The notes beneath the pieces were generated by a model. It was not told where the DNA came from. It worked only from the letters and a program-made list of their open reading frames with translations, and did not search any database. This document shows, in pieces, positions 5,091-5,894 of a DNA stretch of 5,894 nt. Within the stretch, counting starts at the first letter, position 1. Each line of letters starts with the position of its first letter. This stretch comes from an uncultured Clostridia bacterium (GTDB taxonomy: Bacteria > Bacillota > Clostridia > Oscillospirales > Acutalibacteraceae). Both the position numbers and the translations under genes were made by a program. The stretch lies in the NCBI GenBank assembly GCA_945869905.1, contig CAMBQD010000073.1:1-5894 (forward strand), given 5' to 3'.

Positions 5091-5894
5091 ATGAACGATT
5101 ACAAAACCACCTGGCGTGAGAAGATTGGCTACGGTGTGGGCGCAATAGGCCTTGACCTTAGCTACGGAATGTTTTATTCCTTTTTAAGCTACTATCTTTC
5201 AAGCGTATTGGGACTTAAAGAGGGCTTTTTGCTTTTGCTCACTCCCCTGGCAAGAATATGGGACGGTATCAATGACCCTATGATGGGTACAATAGTTGAC
5301 AACACAAAAACAAAAATGGGCAAATACCGCCCTTGGATAATCATAGGCGCAATATGCAACGCCGCAGTTTTGTTTTTGCTGTTTACCAGCTTTGGTATGA
5401 GCGGAACCAAGCTTTATATTTACATAGGAGTTATGTACATCCTTTGGGGTATGACAAACACAATGGCGGACATTCCTTATTGGAGTATGGTGCCATCCTT
5501 TACCAGTGACCCTGATGACAGAAATATGGTGTCAACCGTTGCAAGAACCTTTTCAGGCTTAGGACAGGGAATAATTACGGTTGCAACTCCTATTATCCTG
5601 CCGATGCTTTCATCAGGTATGACCACCGATAAGGGCTACAGTGCCAGTGGATTTTCACGTTGGGCAGGAATATGCGCCTGTCTGCTTGTTCTGTTTTCAA
5701 CAATATGCGTCCTTTCCACCAAGGAAAAGAACGTTGTTTATAACAAAAGCCAAAAATTCTCTCTTAAGAAAATCTTTAGTGTTATTGCCCACAATGACCA
5801 GTTAATCGTATTTATGGTTGTGGCTATGCTGTCTAATGCCGGCTGGTATCTTACCTCAGGCACAGCAGTATATTATTTCTCGGATGTATTGGAA
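5091..5894 (+). CDS. GPH-family (MelB-like) cation:sugar symporter, N-terminal 268 codons (cut by window edge)
   Basis: Inner-membrane secondary transporter of the glycoside-pentoside-hexuronide:cation symporter family (major facilitator fold), taking up a sugar or glycoside with Na+ or H+. The visible 268 residues cover roughly the first six membrane helices, the central loop (about 210-232) and the beginning of helix 7. Family signatures: LARIWDGINDPMMG at 53-66, then D70-N-T and GKYRPWI at 77-83, and ADIPYWSMVP at 126-135. Arg55, Asp58, Asp62 and Asp127 match in spacing the E. coli MelB residues Arg52, Asp55, Asp59 and Asp124, so the cation-coupling set appears intact. Substrate cannot be told. 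ATG 5091 is preceded by GAGGA (5079-5083) at 7 nt. It is divergent from the dcw operon, and I see no functional link to division. The stop lies beyond the right edge. Confidence 0.93.
   Translation, partial: MNDYKTTWREKIGYGVGAIGLDLSYGMFYSFLSYYLSSVLGLKEGFLLLLTPLARIWDGINDPMMGTIVDNTKTKMGKYRPWIIIGAICNAAVLFLLFTSFGMSGTKLYIYIGVMYILWGMTNTMADIPYWSMVPSFTSDPDDRNMVSTVARTFSGLGQGIITVATPIILPMLSSGMTTDKGYSASGFSRWAGICACLLVLFSTICVLSTKEKNVVYNKSQKFSLKKIFSVIAHNDQLIVFMVVAMLSNAGWYLTSGTAVYYFSDVLE

Noticed and set aside
5192..5410. Minus-strand open frame of 72 codons inside the transporter
   Set aside because: It is antisense to the conserved INDPMMG and GKYRPWI region of the symporter, and no initiation signal is seen.
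1..5894. CRISPR array, mobile element, toxin-antitoxin or defence module
   Set aside because: No regular repeat-spacer structure, transposase, integrase or defence-family motif was found. The window is conserved housekeeping DNA plus a common transporter.

Overview
The window carries the front end of a division and cell wall (dcw) cluster on the minus strand and, divergent from it, the start of a sugar transporter on the plus strand. A Gram-positive, low-to-moderate GC member of the Firmicutes, most likely a clostridial or Ruminococcaceae-type gut bacterium, is the best guess. The reasons are the mraZ-rsmH-ftsL-pbp-murE order, the PASTA-tailed class B penicillin-binding protein, strong purine-rich ribosome binding sites, and consensus sigma-A type promoters. 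Genus cannot be told from the sequence alone.

Reading the minus strand in transcription order (right to left): a near-perfect promoter at 4936-4964 and a leader of about 85 nt with an approximate 30-nt direct repeat precede mraZ (4390-4845). Next come rsmH/mraW (3479-4390, start overlapping the mraZ stop by one base), an FtsL-like gene with a GTG start (2934-3449), a 97-bp gap holding a perfect 10-bp inverted repeat, a two-PASTA class B PBP (566-2836), and the N-terminal 180 codons of murE (1-542), which runs off the left edge. The gap between ftsL and the PBP gene is the only loose joint in an otherwise tight operon (1-nt overlap, 29, 97 and 23 nt).

The plus strand has one gene, a GPH-family (MelB-like) cation:sugar symporter starting at 5091 and cut by the right edge. 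It has its own extended -10 promoter in the 245-bp divergent intergenic region.

The minus-strand genes work together in septal wall synthesis. MraZ probably autoregulates the operon, RsmH modifies 16S rRNA, and the FtsL-like protein is a membrane scaffold in the divisome. The PBP cross-links peptidoglycan, and MurE adds the third amino acid to the peptidoglycan precursor. I see no novel multi-gene system here. The points worth a second look are regulatory (the ftsL-pbp palindrome and the mraZ leader) and a conserved cysteine pair around the PBP active site.
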